Assembly (NCBI RefSeq): GCF_006715025.1
Contig: NZ_VFMK01000001.1
Location: 3,410,001 to 3,474,000, forward strand
Direction: 5' to 3'
DNA from: Serratia fonticola
GTDB lineage: Bacteria > Pseudomonadota > Gammaproteobacteria > Enterobacterales > Enterobacteriaceae
Length of the DNA: 64,000 bases
Part shown: one piece after another, positions 35,293 to 44,150 of the stretch
Layout: each line of letters begins with the position of its first letter
How positions within the stretch are numbered: the first letter of the stretch is position 1
Notes under the pieces: model-generated
What the model was told of the DNA's origin: nothing
The model's input: only the letters and a program-made list of their open reading frames with translations
Database searches by the model: none
Made by a program: the position numbers and the translations under genes

Positions 35293-36828
35293 ATGTCCGA
35301 CAACCCACTAAACTGGCGCGCCGCACAGGCAACCGCCGCAAAACTGTTAGCCGGCTGGCAGGCCGAGGGCGAACCCGGTGGGGCTATTACCTTATTTGAC
35401 GGTAAGAAAACCCAGGCGGTGGCCTGTGCTGGACTGGCCGATCTGGCTCACCAAGTTCCCTTCACCGCCGATAGCGTGGTGCGCTATGCCTCGATCACCA
35501 AACACATTTTTGCCGCGCTGGCACTCAACGCCACCGACAACGCAGTAGATCTTGAAACGCACCTGGGCAATTTGTTGCCTGCATTACAGTGGCCACTCAC
35601 AGACATCACCGTTGGCCAGGCACTGGATATGACCAGCGGCCTGCCTGATGTTCGTGAAACGCTAGGGCTGCTTGGTATCTCCGTCAATACGGTGAGCGAA
35701 GCCCAATCAGTGATGGCATTTATCCACGGTCTGACACGGCTGAACTACCCGGCAGGCAGTGAAATTACCTATACCAATACCGGTTACCGTCTGGTCGAAG
35801 CCGCGCTGCAGGCTAAAGGATACCGCTTCAACACATTGGTACAACAACAGTTGGCCCGCCCGCTTGATGTCCAACTCCAGGCACCTGAAAGCTGGTTTGA
35901 CGTAGTGCCTGGGCTGGTACCCGGCTATTGGCGCACCGAGCAAGGCTGGCAACAAACAAGTGCCGGACTGCATCTTTCCGCTTCCGGTAGCCTGACGGGC
36001 AGCGCCAATGCGTTAACGCGGTGGCTGCAATGTTTATTGGCCGACGCGGGGCCTGGTAAAGGCGTTCTGGCACAGCTAAGCGCCCCACGCCAACTCAACC
36101 AGGGGCAAATCAGCCGTTACGGCCTCGGGTTGGCACAAACGCCACTTGGACGCCATATTCTCCTGGGCCATGGTGGTTCTCATGCCGGCTACAAGAGCTA
36201 TTTCCTGCTCAGTGCAGATCGGCAAGCCGGTGCTCTACTGGTCTCCAACCGCGAGGACTGTGACAGCTTTGCCATTATTCTGCAGGTTATGGCGGCGCTG
36301 CTCGACGAGACTTTGCCGACGCGCAGTTCGGCCATTCCAGAGGGGATTTATGCTACCGTGGCAGAACCTTACTGGCTGGAGGTAAAAGCGGGTAATGTCG
36401 CGTATCTGGGCACCGACGAACCCCTTTACGCCAGCGCAGATGGCTATGCGGTTTCACTTTCTGGCCATATGCCCCTACGTCTGAAATGGACGGGAGAAGC
36501 CGTTGAGGGAGAGGTTGGCCATGTTGAGCGCCGTTTTCTTCCCGTCCCCCCTGATACCGGTTGCCTGAAGCAGATCCAGGGGGTTTGGTATCATCCTCAA
36601 TACCGTACTGCGTTTGAAATCCGAGGCAACCAAATCCATATTGGCGTCGGTCCGGCAGTGCAAACCGGTCTCCTTAGTTCGCTCGGCAATGGCAGGATGC
36701 TGGTTGAAAGCCATGATGGCCCTTACCGCAAACGGTTCTGCCTCTATTTCCGCGGCTATGACGTAGACCTCATCGCCAACCGCAGCCGGATACTCACCTT
36801 CAAGCGAGATATGCGCGCACGGGCCTAA
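35293..36828 (+). CDS. S12-family serine hydrolase, D-aminopeptidase-like
   Basis: A penicillin-recognising serine hydrolase of 511 aa. The catalytic triad is visible: Ser67-x-x-Lys70 in YASITKHIF, Tyr160-Thr-Asn in ITYTNTGYRL and His293-Gly-Gly in LGHGGSHAGY. About 340 residues of beta-lactamase-like domain are followed by about 170 residues of probable beta-barrels. That size, the three-domain layout and the HGG (not KTG) third motif resemble the Ochrobactrum D-aminopeptidase DAP; an ordinary class C beta-lactamase or esterase is less likely. No signal peptide is seen, so it should be cytosolic. The strong ribosome-binding site AGGAGGT fixes the start. It stands alone, and its substrate is unknown. 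Confidence 0.78.
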   Translation: MSDNPLNWRAAQATAAKLLAGWQAEGEPGGAITLFDGKKTQAVACAGLADLAHQVPFTADSVVRYASITKHIFAALALNATDNAVDLETHLGNLLPALQWPLTDITVGQALDMTSGLPDVRETLGLLGISVNTVSEAQSVMAFIHGLTRLNYPAGSEITYTNTGYRLVEAALQAKGYRFNTLVQQQLARPLDVQLQAPESWFDVVPGLVPGYWRTEQGWQQTSAGLHLSASGSLTGSANALTRWLQCLLADAGPGKGVLAQLSAPRQLNQGQISRYGLGLAQTPLGRHILLGHGGSHAGYKSYFLLSADRQAGALLVSNREDCDSFAIILQVMAALLDETLPTRSSAIPEGIYATVAEPYWLEVKAGNVAYLGTDEPLYASADGYAVSLSGHMPLRLKWTGEAVEGEVGHVERRFLPVPPDTGCLKQIQGVWYHPQYRTAFEIRGNQIHIGVGPAVQTGLLSSLGNGRMLVESHDGPYRKRFCLYFRGYDVDLIANRSRILTFKRDMRARA

Positions 36829-37235
36829 CCGGTAACAAAGGTGCCTTGCCGGTTTCTTCTGCGGCAGGGCACGCTGCTGATGTTACGGCGCAATAACGCC
36901 TGCGCCATCAGGCCCAGGGCAGAGAGCGCATAGCATTCACAAAATCTATTATAGAAAAAACACCGTCTACTTAGCGAAAATTTGCGCAGACTCAAGATAA
37001 CTCACAAAAACCGAATTTAGCAGGCCGTTTTTTATTGCGGCAAAATTGCCCATACAGTAATTTGTAAGTGTTACAAAAAAGAGTTAGCGTGCTCTTTTTC
37101 GTTGCACCTCAAATTCCATCTTATGTCATTCACCAATGATAACACTCATTTTTCCCGCCATTTTGTGCGGGATTTCTTTTTACACTTTGTAGGTTAATGA
37201 CGACTGATATCGGTGCTTTTAGTTGAGGTTTTGTT
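36829..37235. other. intergenic region with several hairpins
   Basis: About 400 bases without a credible gene. It contains a hairpin GTGCCTTGCCG/CGGCAGGGCAC at 36841-36872 (no T-run), a terminator-like AAAAAGAG/CTCTTTTT at about 37077-37100, and a stronger terminator at 37154-37181. The last two have no gene upstream on the plus strand, so a small RNA is possible. Confidence 0.45.
37154..37181 (+). terminator. orphan terminator upstream of the small HTH-like gene
   Basis: CCCGC, 8-base loop, GCGGG, then ATTTCTTTTT. No coding gene precedes it on this strand within 300 bases. It may be an attenuator for the downstream small genes or the end of an sRNA. Confidence 0.5.
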
Positions 37236-37391
37236 ATGGATAATTTAAATTTAGCCATTAGAAACCTTAACCTCCCAAGGTGGCCAGTCTGGCAACGGTG
37301 GGCGTTCAGGAGTTATAGCCATGCAAATGACACTAATGGAATACATTACGCGGCACTTCAACGGCGATCTTCATCGCTATGCGCAGTTTGA
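37236..37391 (+). CDS. possible 51-aa leader or overlapping small ORF
   Basis: It begins MDNLNLAIRNLNLPRWPVWQRW with TTGAGG about 8 bases before the ATG, and runs in another frame through the first 70 bases of the next small gene. It is rich in Trp/Arg/Asn. It may be a leader peptide coupling translation to the downstream gene. Not recognised; the evidence is the ribosome-binding site and position only. Confidence 0.3.
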   Translation: MDNLNLAIRNLNLPRWPVWQRWAFRSYSHANDTNGIHYAALQRRSSSLCAV

Positions 37392-37503
37392 AGGTGTCAG
37401 CCGAGAACAAATCCTCAAGTGGATCGACGATGAGTGTCATGTCGTTAAAGGAAAATTGGTTATGCCAGTGAAACATTTACCGGCCATCCCCTCCCAAGAA
37501 TAA
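37321..37503 (+). CDS. small hypothetical, HTH-like protein
   Basis: A 60-aa soluble protein (MQMTLMEYITRHFNGDLHRYAQFEGVSREQILKWIDDECHVVKGK). The pattern of a short helix, then YAQFEGVSREQILKWI, resembles Cro-like helix-turn-helix small proteins. AGGAG lies about 8 bases before its ATG, and a strong bidirectional terminator follows. The function is unknown; a DNA-binding role is only a structural guess. Confidence 0.6.
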   Translation: MQMTLMEYITRHFNGDLHRYAQFEGVSREQILKWIDDECHVVKGKLVMPVKHLPAIPSQE

Positions 37504-37509
37504 CAACGA

Positions 37510-37534
37510 AAAACCCCGCAAAGTGCGGGGTTTT
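37510..37534. terminator. bidirectional terminator, small HTH-like gene / tsx
   Basis: AAAACCCCGCA, loop AAG, TGCGGGGTTTT: 11-bp perfect arms, placed between two converging genes. Confidence 0.85.
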
Positions 37535-37556
37535 GTGTTTTTAATACCACGGAAAA

Positions 37557-38432
37557 TCAGAAGTTATAACCGGCAACCAGGTAGTACCCCCAGCCGGTAG
37601 ATTTGATTGGCCCCTGCGGCGTACCGATATCCACCCCATCCTGCCATTGACCACCGTTATGGAAGTAACGGGCTACGAAAGAGTAATGCCAGTGATCGTA
37701 GTTCAACGCCAAAATATGGCTGGAAGCGATTGAGTTGCTGGTACGTGCCTGGCGCCCGTCCACCGTGAAATCGTCTTTGCCCAGATCGGAACCAAAATCA
37801 AAGTTAGTAAAACCAATGTAGCTCAGGTTGCCGCCCCAAACCTGCGTCAACGGCACAAAGTATTTTACTTTAAAGCGGTAGCCATCCCAGCTGTTGGTGT
37901 TAGCTGCACCATAGTTCTGCCACTGGTATTTGGCATAAATGTTCATCGACAGGCTCATCGGCAAACCGGTATCAATATCGGTACCCAACCCCATATACCA
38001 GGTGCTCTGGCGGGAATTGTTGTTACGCCCCATGTCATAAATGTAGTTGTTGGCGAAGTACCACTCTTTGAAAGGGCCAAAGCTCAGATCGGTATTGGTC
38101 AGCTTATCGATGGAAAAACGTGGTTCGATTTCCATAAACAGCGGGGAACCTTTATCCCAGATGCCACGATTGGGGGTGTTACCCGTACCGAAGAATTTTG
38201 GCACATCCACATAACCGTAGAAATCCAGCCAGTCTTTTTTGGCGAAAGCTTCGTATTCCAGATACACGTCGTTGTTCAGCTGTGGTCCGAAGCGAGTATG
38301 GTAACTCCCCACGACGTTGACACTCTGGTGCCACCAATCCGAGACGAACTGGCTATCTTTGCTTTCAGCCATTGATGTCGTGCTGTAAGACGTTGCGAGA
38401 AGCACACCTGCTGCGAGAGCTACTTTTTTCAT
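37557..38432 (-). CDS. tsx: nucleoside-specific outer-membrane channel Tsx
   Basis: A 12-strand beta-barrel porin for nucleosides and deoxynucleosides; in E. coli it is also a phage T6 and colicin K receptor and the route for albicidin. The signal peptide MKKVALAAGVLLATSYSTTSMAE is followed by the strongly conserved SDWWHQSVNVVGSYHTRFGPQ and NTDLSFGPFKEWYFANNYIYDMGR, and it ends with the barrel-type Phe (VAGYNF). The ATG at 38432 (291 aa) begins the signal peptide. The 400 bases upstream contain a CRP-like site. Confidence 0.96.
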   Translation of the reverse strand: MKKVALAAGVLLATSYSTTSMAESKDSQFVSDWWHQSVNVVGSYHTRFGPQLNNDVYLEYEAFAKKDWLDFYGYVDVPKFFGTGNTPNRGIWDKGSPLFMEIEPRFSIDKLTNTDLSFGPFKEWYFANNYIYDMGRNNNSRQSTWYMGLGTDIDTGLPMSLSMNIYAKYQWQNYGAANTNSWDGYRFKVKYFVPLTQVWGGNLSYIGFTNFDFGSDLGKDDFTVDGRQARTSNSIASSHILALNYDHWHYSFVARYFHNGGQWQDGVDIGTPQGPIKSTGWGYYLVAGYNF

Positions 38433-38656
38433 TTTATTACCACATGCTGAATGGGCCATTTCTTGCCCGTTAAAAAGATGAAGATGAGTCTGACGACACC
38501 TGGTGTAAACGAGCGGTTAATCTTTGTTTCCGATCGCCGCGCGCATTATAGAAACCACTGAGTGTAAGAATCTGTGATCCAGTCAGGCATTTTGCGAATA
38601 GGTAATCGATTGCGTTCTCATTTGTCAAATTCTGTTGCAAGAAAAAACATTTTTGA

Positions 38657-38672
38657 TGTGATTTTAATCATG
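38657..38672. promoter_or_regulatory. possible CRP site upstream of tsx
   Basis: TGTGA-TTTTAA-TCATG, 8 of 10 consensus positions, about 225 bases before the tsx start. In E. coli tsx is controlled by CRP/CytR and DeoR; a CytR partner site could not be judged. Confidence 0.45.
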
Positions 38673-38747
38673 CCAGATGATTTTTAAATCGGAACATGAC
38701 GCCTTTCTATTCAGCGCAAAAAATAGCCTGTGGCGGATAAATGGCGT

Positions 38748-38776
38748 AAAAAAGCCGACAGGTTAATGTCGGCTTT
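38748..38776 (-). terminator. terminator of the leftward hypothetical gene
   Basis: On the minus strand: AAAGCCGACA, loop of 6, TGTCGGCTTT and then more T residues. It lies about 85 bases after the stop codon of the gene at 38863. A second hairpin, ACCCGG/CCGGGT, lies between. Confidence 0.75.
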
Positions 38777-38862
38777 GCGGAAATCAGCAAAATGGGAAAT
38801 GCGACGTCATTAAACCACCCGGTATCGCTTACGCCGGGTTATTTACGCCTGTCCGTTTGGCC

Positions 38863-39135
38863 TTAACGGGTGCCCGGTACAGCTTTGGCAATGTTCTCCT
38901 GACGGAAAACCACCTCGTCACCACGGGCGATTTCCCACCGGGATACCGGGATATCCGTTTTAGGTGCTGCCACGACCACTGATCCATAAATCAATTTGTC
39001 GTCGCGTCGCAGGATAACCACATCCAGTTGGTATTCATGGGGGAGATTGGCCGTAGTGAGGCGAACAATATCGCCGGTACTGAAACTCTGCCCATCAAGC
39101 GCAGGCTGCTGAATAAACTGAATATCGTTTCTCAT
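38863..39135 (-). CDS. hypothetical protein
   Basis: A 90-aa soluble protein, MRNDIQFIQQPALDGQSFSTGDIVRL. It is beta-rich by pattern (alternating hydrophobic strands such as YQLDVVILRRDDKLIYGSVVVA), with no signal peptide. The ATG at 39135 is chosen because GAAGGA lies 9 bases upstream; an earlier GTG is open. It is a monocistronic gene with its own terminator. I do not recognise the family. Confidence 0.6.
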   Translation of the reverse strand: MRNDIQFIQQPALDGQSFSTGDIVRLTTANLPHEYQLDVVILRRDDKLIYGSVVVAAPKTDIPVSRWEIARGDEVVFRQENIAKAVPGTR

Positions 39136-39221
39136 TTTTACCGTTCCTTCAGTCACAATACTTACTTTGAGATTAGCTCGAAATTAAGCATTTGGCTTGT
39201 CGGCAAAGATAAAAATATGCG

Positions 39222-40115
39222 TTAAACACCACGGGTTGCCCGCCAGCAAATCAGTGATCCTAGCGTTACCATCGTGACACCTTGCCAAAAGTTGACGGTA
39301 AGGGACGTGCTGAGTACCACCGCGGCAAATACCGCCGACAAAACAGGGGTGAAATAAGAAACCGTCGCCAACAGGGTCATGTTGCCGTGCAGGATCCCCA
39401 CATTCCAGGCGGCGTACCCCGCGCCCATGGCCATACCGGCACACAGTAAAGCAATGGTCACCGGCAGGCTAAAGCGCATTGCGGTTTCACTACTAAAGGG
39501 GTAAATCAACCATAGGGCCAACGCGGTCAAGGAGATAAACACGACCACCGCATTTTTCCCTTGTGCGATTCTCTTGGTAACATTGCAATAAATTGCCCAG
39601 ATGACCGCCCCGCTGAACGACAGCCCATAACTCAGCGGGTTACTGTACACATTTGCCAGCATTTGTGTTGGCGACCATCCGCCAGCCCCGCTCATGATCC
39701 AGCCAATACCAGACAATGAGAGCAACAACCCAGGCAACACCCACCATTTGGCTTTTTGGCCGTTGAATACAATCGCCATCAATACGGTAAAACAGGGCCA
39801 CAAATAGTTGATCATCCCCAGTTCAATGGCCTGCATTCGATTGCTGGCAAACCCCAGTGACAAAGAAAGACAAATCTCATACAGCACAAACAGCACACTG
39901 CCGATAATCAGGTAAGAGCGAGGAAACGCCCGTAGCTTTGGCATCCCCATCACGGCCAGTAAAAACAGCGTACTGACACTGTAAATCATCGCAGCCCCCC
40001 CAACCGGCCCCAAACCTTCGCTGACGCTACGGATCAGGCCAACAACACTGCTCCACAACACGATGGCCAGCAAACCAAGCAAAGTTGATTTATGGGAAAC
40101 GGACAAGGGTAGCAT
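39222..40115 (-). CDS. yddG: DMT-superfamily aromatic amino-acid exporter YddG
   Basis: An inner-membrane EamA-type transporter with ten predicted helices. It aligns along its length with E. coli YddG, which exports aromatic amino acids and methyl viologen: LGLLAIVLWSSVVGLIRSVSEGLGPVGGAAMIYS, SLGFASNRMQAIELGMINYLWP and GYAAWNVGILHGNMTLLATVSYFTPVLSA are shared. The ATG at 40115 (297 aa) matches the E. coli start; a TTG five codons earlier is possible. No ribosome-binding site is obvious at either. Confidence 0.9.
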   Translation of the reverse strand: MLPLSVSHKSTLLGLLAIVLWSSVVGLIRSVSEGLGPVGGAAMIYSVSTLFLLAVMGMPKLRAFPRSYLIIGSVLFVLYEICLSLSLGFASNRMQAIELGMINYLWPCFTVLMAIVFNGQKAKWWVLPGLLLSLSGIGWIMSGAGGWSPTQMLANVYSNPLSYGLSFSGAVIWAIYCNVTKRIAQGKNAVVVFISLTALALWLIYPFSSETAMRFSLPVTIALLCAGMAMGAGYAAWNVGILHGNMTLLATVSYFTPVLSAVFAAVVLSTSLTVNFWQGVTMVTLGSLICWRATRGV

Positions 40116-40234
40116 CAGGATGGGATCCAATTATTTGTTTTTTTATCAGATTTTACTCTACTGCCCGGTGCCGGAAAAAGAAAGATCAAGTGTTCACCGG
40201 GCGCAATCTTTGCACCCGGTCGGTAAGGGAACAA

Positions 40235-41605
40235 TCACTGTTGCGGCTGACGTTCAAACTGCGGTGGTGGTTGGCGGAAACGTCGGGTGAGATACACCAG
40301 ATAACCAAAGCCTAACGCCGCCCAGCTCAGCCCCATGGTTAACGAACTCTTTTCCAGGTTCAGCCACAAGACTCCCACCGTCAATGCCCCAATCAATGGC
40401 AATATCAGGAAGTGAAAGCGATCTCTCCAGGTTTTATTGCGCCCTTCACGTAGATAAAAGTGGCTGATCACCGACAGGTTGACAAAGGTAAACGCGATCA
40501 GCGCCCCGAAATTGATCAACGCGGTTGCCGTCACCAGATCGAAGGACAATGCCGATAACGCCACCAGCCCCACCATCAGCACGTTAAGCGCCGGGGTGCG
40601 CCACTTGGGATGGATATAGCCGAAGAACCTCTCCGGAAAAACGTTATCACGCCCCATCACATACAGCAGTCGCGAAACGCTGGCATGCGAGGCCAACCCA
40701 GAAGCCAGGGTATTGATAAAGGTCGTGCACAGGAAGATCGCCTGGAACAGTTTGCCCCCGACGTAAAGCGCAATTTCCGGTAGTGCCGCGTCGGGCTGTT
40801 TAAAACGTTCAACGCTGGGGAAGAACAACTGAATAAAGAATGACACACAGATAAAAATTACCCCACCGTACAGCGCAGTGAGAAAAATCGCGCGCGGGAT
40901 CACCCTGGCTGCATCTGGGGTTTCTTCACAAAGCGTAGTAACGGCGTCAAAGCCGAGGAATGAGAAACAGAGAATGGTCGCACCGGTGATAATCGGTAAC
41001 AGATGGGCGTTTTCACTGATAAAAGGCTTCAGGCTCCACACGGTGCCTACCCCTTCCCCATTGCGTAACCCATGGACCACCAGGATAATAAACACAACGA
41101 TAATCGCCACCTGCGCCAAAACAAACAGGGTATTGAAGTTGGCCACCAGATTGACGCTTTTCAGATTGACGGAGGTGATGATAATCACAAAACCGACGAC
41201 CCAAATCCACGGCGGGACCTCAGGGAACAGCGCCGTCAGGTAAATCTTCGCCAATAGCGTATTAATCATCGGCAAGAACAGGTAATCCAGTAACGATGAC
41301 CAGCCAACCAGGAAGCCAACGTGCGGATTGATGGCTTTTTGCGCGTAGGTGTACGCAGACCCCGACGTTGGAAACTTGCGCACCAACTTGCCGTAACTGA
41401 TAGCGGTAAACAACACCCCCGCCAGCGCAAACAGATAAGACGCTGGAACATGACCATCCGTAACACCAGAGACAATACCAAAGGTGTCAAATACCGTCAT
41501 CGGCGTCAGATAGGCCAGCCCCATCATAACCACCTGCCACAATTTTAATGTCTTACGCAGTTGCGGTTTGCCCGCGCCATTACAGTCGATGGCACTTATC
41601 GTCAT
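40235..41605 (-). CDS. puuP: putrescine importer PuuP
   Basis: An APC-superfamily 12-helix symporter taking putrescine into the cell, near-identical in pattern to E. coli PuuP (LWQVVMMGLAYLTPMTVFDTFGIVSG; FLGFDAVTTLCEETPDAARVIPRAIFLTALYGG; LASGLASHASVSRLLYVMGRDNVFPERFFG). At 456 aa it is full length. It is the second gene of the leftward puuA-puuP pair, 127 bases after puuA. Imported putrescine is passed to PuuA. Confidence 0.95.
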   Translation of the reverse strand: MTISAIDCNGAGKPQLRKTLKLWQVVMMGLAYLTPMTVFDTFGIVSGVTDGHVPASYLFALAGVLFTAISYGKLVRKFPTSGSAYTYAQKAINPHVGFLVGWSSLLDYLFLPMINTLLAKIYLTALFPEVPPWIWVVGFVIIITSVNLKSVNLVANFNTLFVLAQVAIIVVFIILVVHGLRNGEGVGTVWSLKPFISENAHLLPIITGATILCFSFLGFDAVTTLCEETPDAARVIPRAIFLTALYGGVIFICVSFFIQLFFPSVERFKQPDAALPEIALYVGGKLFQAIFLCTTFINTLASGLASHASVSRLLYVMGRDNVFPERFFGYIHPKWRTPALNVLMVGLVALSALSFDLVTATALINFGALIAFTFVNLSVISHFYLREGRNKTWRDRFHFLILPLIGALTVGVLWLNLEKSSLTMGLSWAALGFGYLVYLTRRFRQPPPQFERQPQQ

Positions 41606-41732
41606 GGGTTATTCCTCACCAGCGCCCTGTACGCCAAGTTGGAAGAGTATCGTCACCGCTGCGCACGGCTTCGCCAGGCCACAGGTAACCCGCGGGAATA
41701 CGCCGGCGCGCGGTAGGGTCAGGCTGAACGCA

Positions 41733-43151
41733 TCAGGCGTTTTTCAGCATCCACTCGATTTCGGTTTCCGTGATCAGCCGCTCAAACTGCACCAGCTCAT
41801 CGGTTTTGCAGGCCAGATAGACATGACTGAAGCGTTCGCCCAGCAGCGCATTCAGCACCGGCTGATGTTCGAACTCATACAGCGCATCGCTCTGGCGAAT
41901 GGGGAAAGGTAATCCCTCCTGTTCCAGCCCGTTGCCAGTAACGGGCTCAGGCAGTGGTAATGGGGTGTCGAGGCCGTAAACAATACCCGCTAAAATGGTC
42001 GCCATCACCAGATAAGGGTTGGCATCTGCCCCCGCGACGCGGTACTCCACGCGATGATTATCGCGGTCACCACAGGGAATACGCAACGCCACAGTGCGGT
42101 TATTGTGGCCCCACGACGCCTGCGTCGGCACATACATTCCGGCCTGGAAACGGCGATAGGCGTTGACGTTGGGGGCCAACAGCGCCATAGAGGAAGGCAT
42201 CAGAGCAATCATGCCTGCCAGCGCCTGTTTCAGCAAAGCCGAATCTTCGCCGTCATCGTCGGCAAACACGTTGTTGCCCTGATTGTCCAACATGCTGATA
42301 TGCACATGCATGCCGCTGCCCGCATGTTCTTCATAAGGCTTGGCCATAAAGGTCGCGTGCATATTGTGTTTCTCTGCCACCATCCGCACCAGGCGTTTCA
42401 GCGCCAGGGCGTGATCGCAGGCCTGCAGAACATCATTGGTATGATGCAGGTTAACCTCAAACTGGCCGGGTGAGGCTTCCGCCACGGCTCCGTCCGCTGG
42501 TATCCCCTGCAAACGGGCCAGCTCATCAATCTCGCTCAATACGTCTGCAAAGTGATTCAGGTTATCCACCGAGTACACCTGGCTTTGTGTATTACGTTCC
42601 TGGGTACCTGGGGCACAAGGCGGCTGCAGGTAACCTTCCGGATCGCGCTGGCGATCGATGAGATAGAACTCCAACTCTACCGCTACTACGGGGGATAGCC
42701 CGCGCTGACGCAAACGCTGCCACACTCGGTTCAGCACATTGCGCGGTTCAACGTTAAAGGGAGTACCATCTTCATCCAACATGGTGAGCAGTACCTGACC
42801 AAGATATTCCGGATCGGCCGCCGAAGGCGTCAGGGTTCCGGCTACCGGTACGCATATATGATCCGGCTCACCCAACTCTTGCCCCAGCCCCGCTTCTTCT
42901 ACCACATTGCCGAGAATATCCATAGCGAACACCGAGGCTGGGAAGTAACAGCCCTTCTCAAGCTTGCTCAGGCCGCTCACCGGAATGCGTTTGCCGCGGA
43001 AACTGCCATTGAGATCGGTCAGCAGCACATCAATATGCTGAGTTAACGGATAACGTTCCAGATACTTCTTCACTTCGCGCTGGAACGTGCTACTTCGCCT
43101 TTCTTCATTGTGCTGAACAAAGTTTTCTACTTCTACGATGTTGGTTTGCAT
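41733..43151 (-). CDS. puuA: gamma-glutamylputrescine synthetase PuuA
   Basis: A glutamine-synthetase-fold ligase joining glutamate to putrescine with ATP, the first step of the Puu pathway. The fold signatures are visible: DLNGSFRGKRIPV, AVELEFYLIDRQRDPEGYLQPP, GSGMHVHISMLD and NRTVALRIPCGDRDNHRVEYRVAGADANPYLVMA. At 472 aa it has the E. coli length. It is divergent from puuDRCB; the shared intergenic region has several PuuR-like boxes. Confidence 0.96.
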   Translation of the reverse strand: MQTNIVEVENFVQHNEERRSSTFQREVKKYLERYPLTQHIDVLLTDLNGSFRGKRIPVSGLSKLEKGCYFPASVFAMDILGNVVEEAGLGQELGEPDHICVPVAGTLTPSAADPEYLGQVLLTMLDEDGTPFNVEPRNVLNRVWQRLRQRGLSPVVAVELEFYLIDRQRDPEGYLQPPCAPGTQERNTQSQVYSVDNLNHFADVLSEIDELARLQGIPADGAVAEASPGQFEVNLHHTNDVLQACDHALALKRLVRMVAEKHNMHATFMAKPYEEHAGSGMHVHISMLDNQGNNVFADDDGEDSALLKQALAGMIALMPSSMALLAPNVNAYRRFQAGMYVPTQASWGHNNRTVALRIPCGDRDNHRVEYRVAGADANPYLVMATILAGIVYGLDTPLPLPEPVTGNGLEQEGLPFPIRQSDALYEFEHQPVLNALLGERFSHVYLACKTDELVQFERLITETEIEWMLKNA

Positions 43152-43222
43152 GATTCACCCGCCGTTGTGTTTTGTCTGTGGTTCTCACACTTATTGCTTT
43201 CGATGTTTACTCGCCATCTTGC

Positions 43223-43237
43223 TCAATATAATGTCCA
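43223..43237. promoter_or_regulatory. candidate PuuR box in the puuA-puuD region
   Basis: TCAATATAATGTCCA agrees with the E. coli PuuR consensus AAAATATAATGAACA at 11 of 15 positions. Two weaker copies lie to the right: one ending ATATTGAACA near 43318-43332, and one on the minus strand around 43358-43372. Confidence 0.5.
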
Positions 43238-43388
43238 CCAATGAAACATAGATGCAACAAATTTGTTTTGCAAGTGTTAATTTTGGTTTGAATATTGCCC
43301 AAACCACTGCTAGATTTAGTCAATATTGAACAAAAAAGGCCATATATAGGCTTTATGGTCATAATATCGAGCATACTAAGGGGGCAGC

Positions 43389-44150
43389 ATGGGCAATATA
43401 TTTAACAGACCAATCATCGGCGTCGTGATGTGCAGGTATAGGTTAAATCAACACCTCACACAGACCTTGCAAGAAAAGTACCTGAATGCCGTTTTGGCCA
43501 CCGGCGGGCTGCCGATAGCCTTACCACATGCGCTGGCCGAGCCGGAACTCCTGGAACAATTGGTGCAGCAACTCGACGGCATTATGCTGCCGGGAAGCCC
43601 CAGTAATGTGCAGCCGCACCTTTATGGTGAAAACGGCGATGAGCCTGACGCCGATCCTGGGCGCGATGAATTAAGTCTGGCGCTGATCGGCCAGGCACTC
43701 AACAGGCGCATCCCCCTTTTCGCCATTTGCCGCGGTATGCAGGAGATGGTTGTCGCGACCCAAGGCAAACTGCATCGTCGCCTCTATGAATTACCCGAAC
43801 TGCTTGAGCACCGTGAAGACCATGAACTGCCACTGGAGCAACAATATGCCCCTGCCCATGAAGTCACCGTGCAGGACGGGGGGCTGCTTTCACAGTTGCT
43901 GCCGGATTGCCAGCGGTTCTGGGTGAATTCACTGCACGGCCAGGGGGCCAAAACGCTTGGCCCAAGCGTACGGATTGAGGCTCATGCCGCAGATGGGCTG
44001 GTAGAAGCCATCAGCATTCGCGATCAACCTTTTGCACTTGGGGTGCAGTGGCACCCGGAATGGAACAGTGACGAATACGCACTCTCCCGCCTACTGTTCG
44101 AAGGCTTTATCCGCGCCTGCCAGAATTACCAGAAGGAAAAACGCTTATGA
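43389..44150 (+). CDS. puuD: gamma-glutamyl-GABA hydrolase PuuD
   Basis: A class I glutamine-amidotransferase-fold hydrolase that frees GABA and glutamate from gamma-glutamyl-GABA. The nucleophile Cys is in LFAICRGMQEM, and the His-Glu pair is in LGVQWHPEWNSDE. 253 aa. It is the first gene of puuDRCB and overlaps puuR by ATGA. It is preceded by an AT-rich regulatory region. Confidence 0.95.
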   Translation: MGNIFNRPIIGVVMCRYRLNQHLTQTLQEKYLNAVLATGGLPIALPHALAEPELLEQLVQQLDGIMLPGSPSNVQPHLYGENGDEPDADPGRDELSLALIGQALNRRIPLFAICRGMQEMVVATQGKLHRRLYELPELLEHREDHELPLEQQYAPAHEVTVQDGGLLSQLLPDCQRFWVNSLHGQGAKTLGPSVRIEAHAADGLVEAISIRDQPFALGVQWHPEWNSDEYALSRLLFEGFIRACQNYQKEKRL

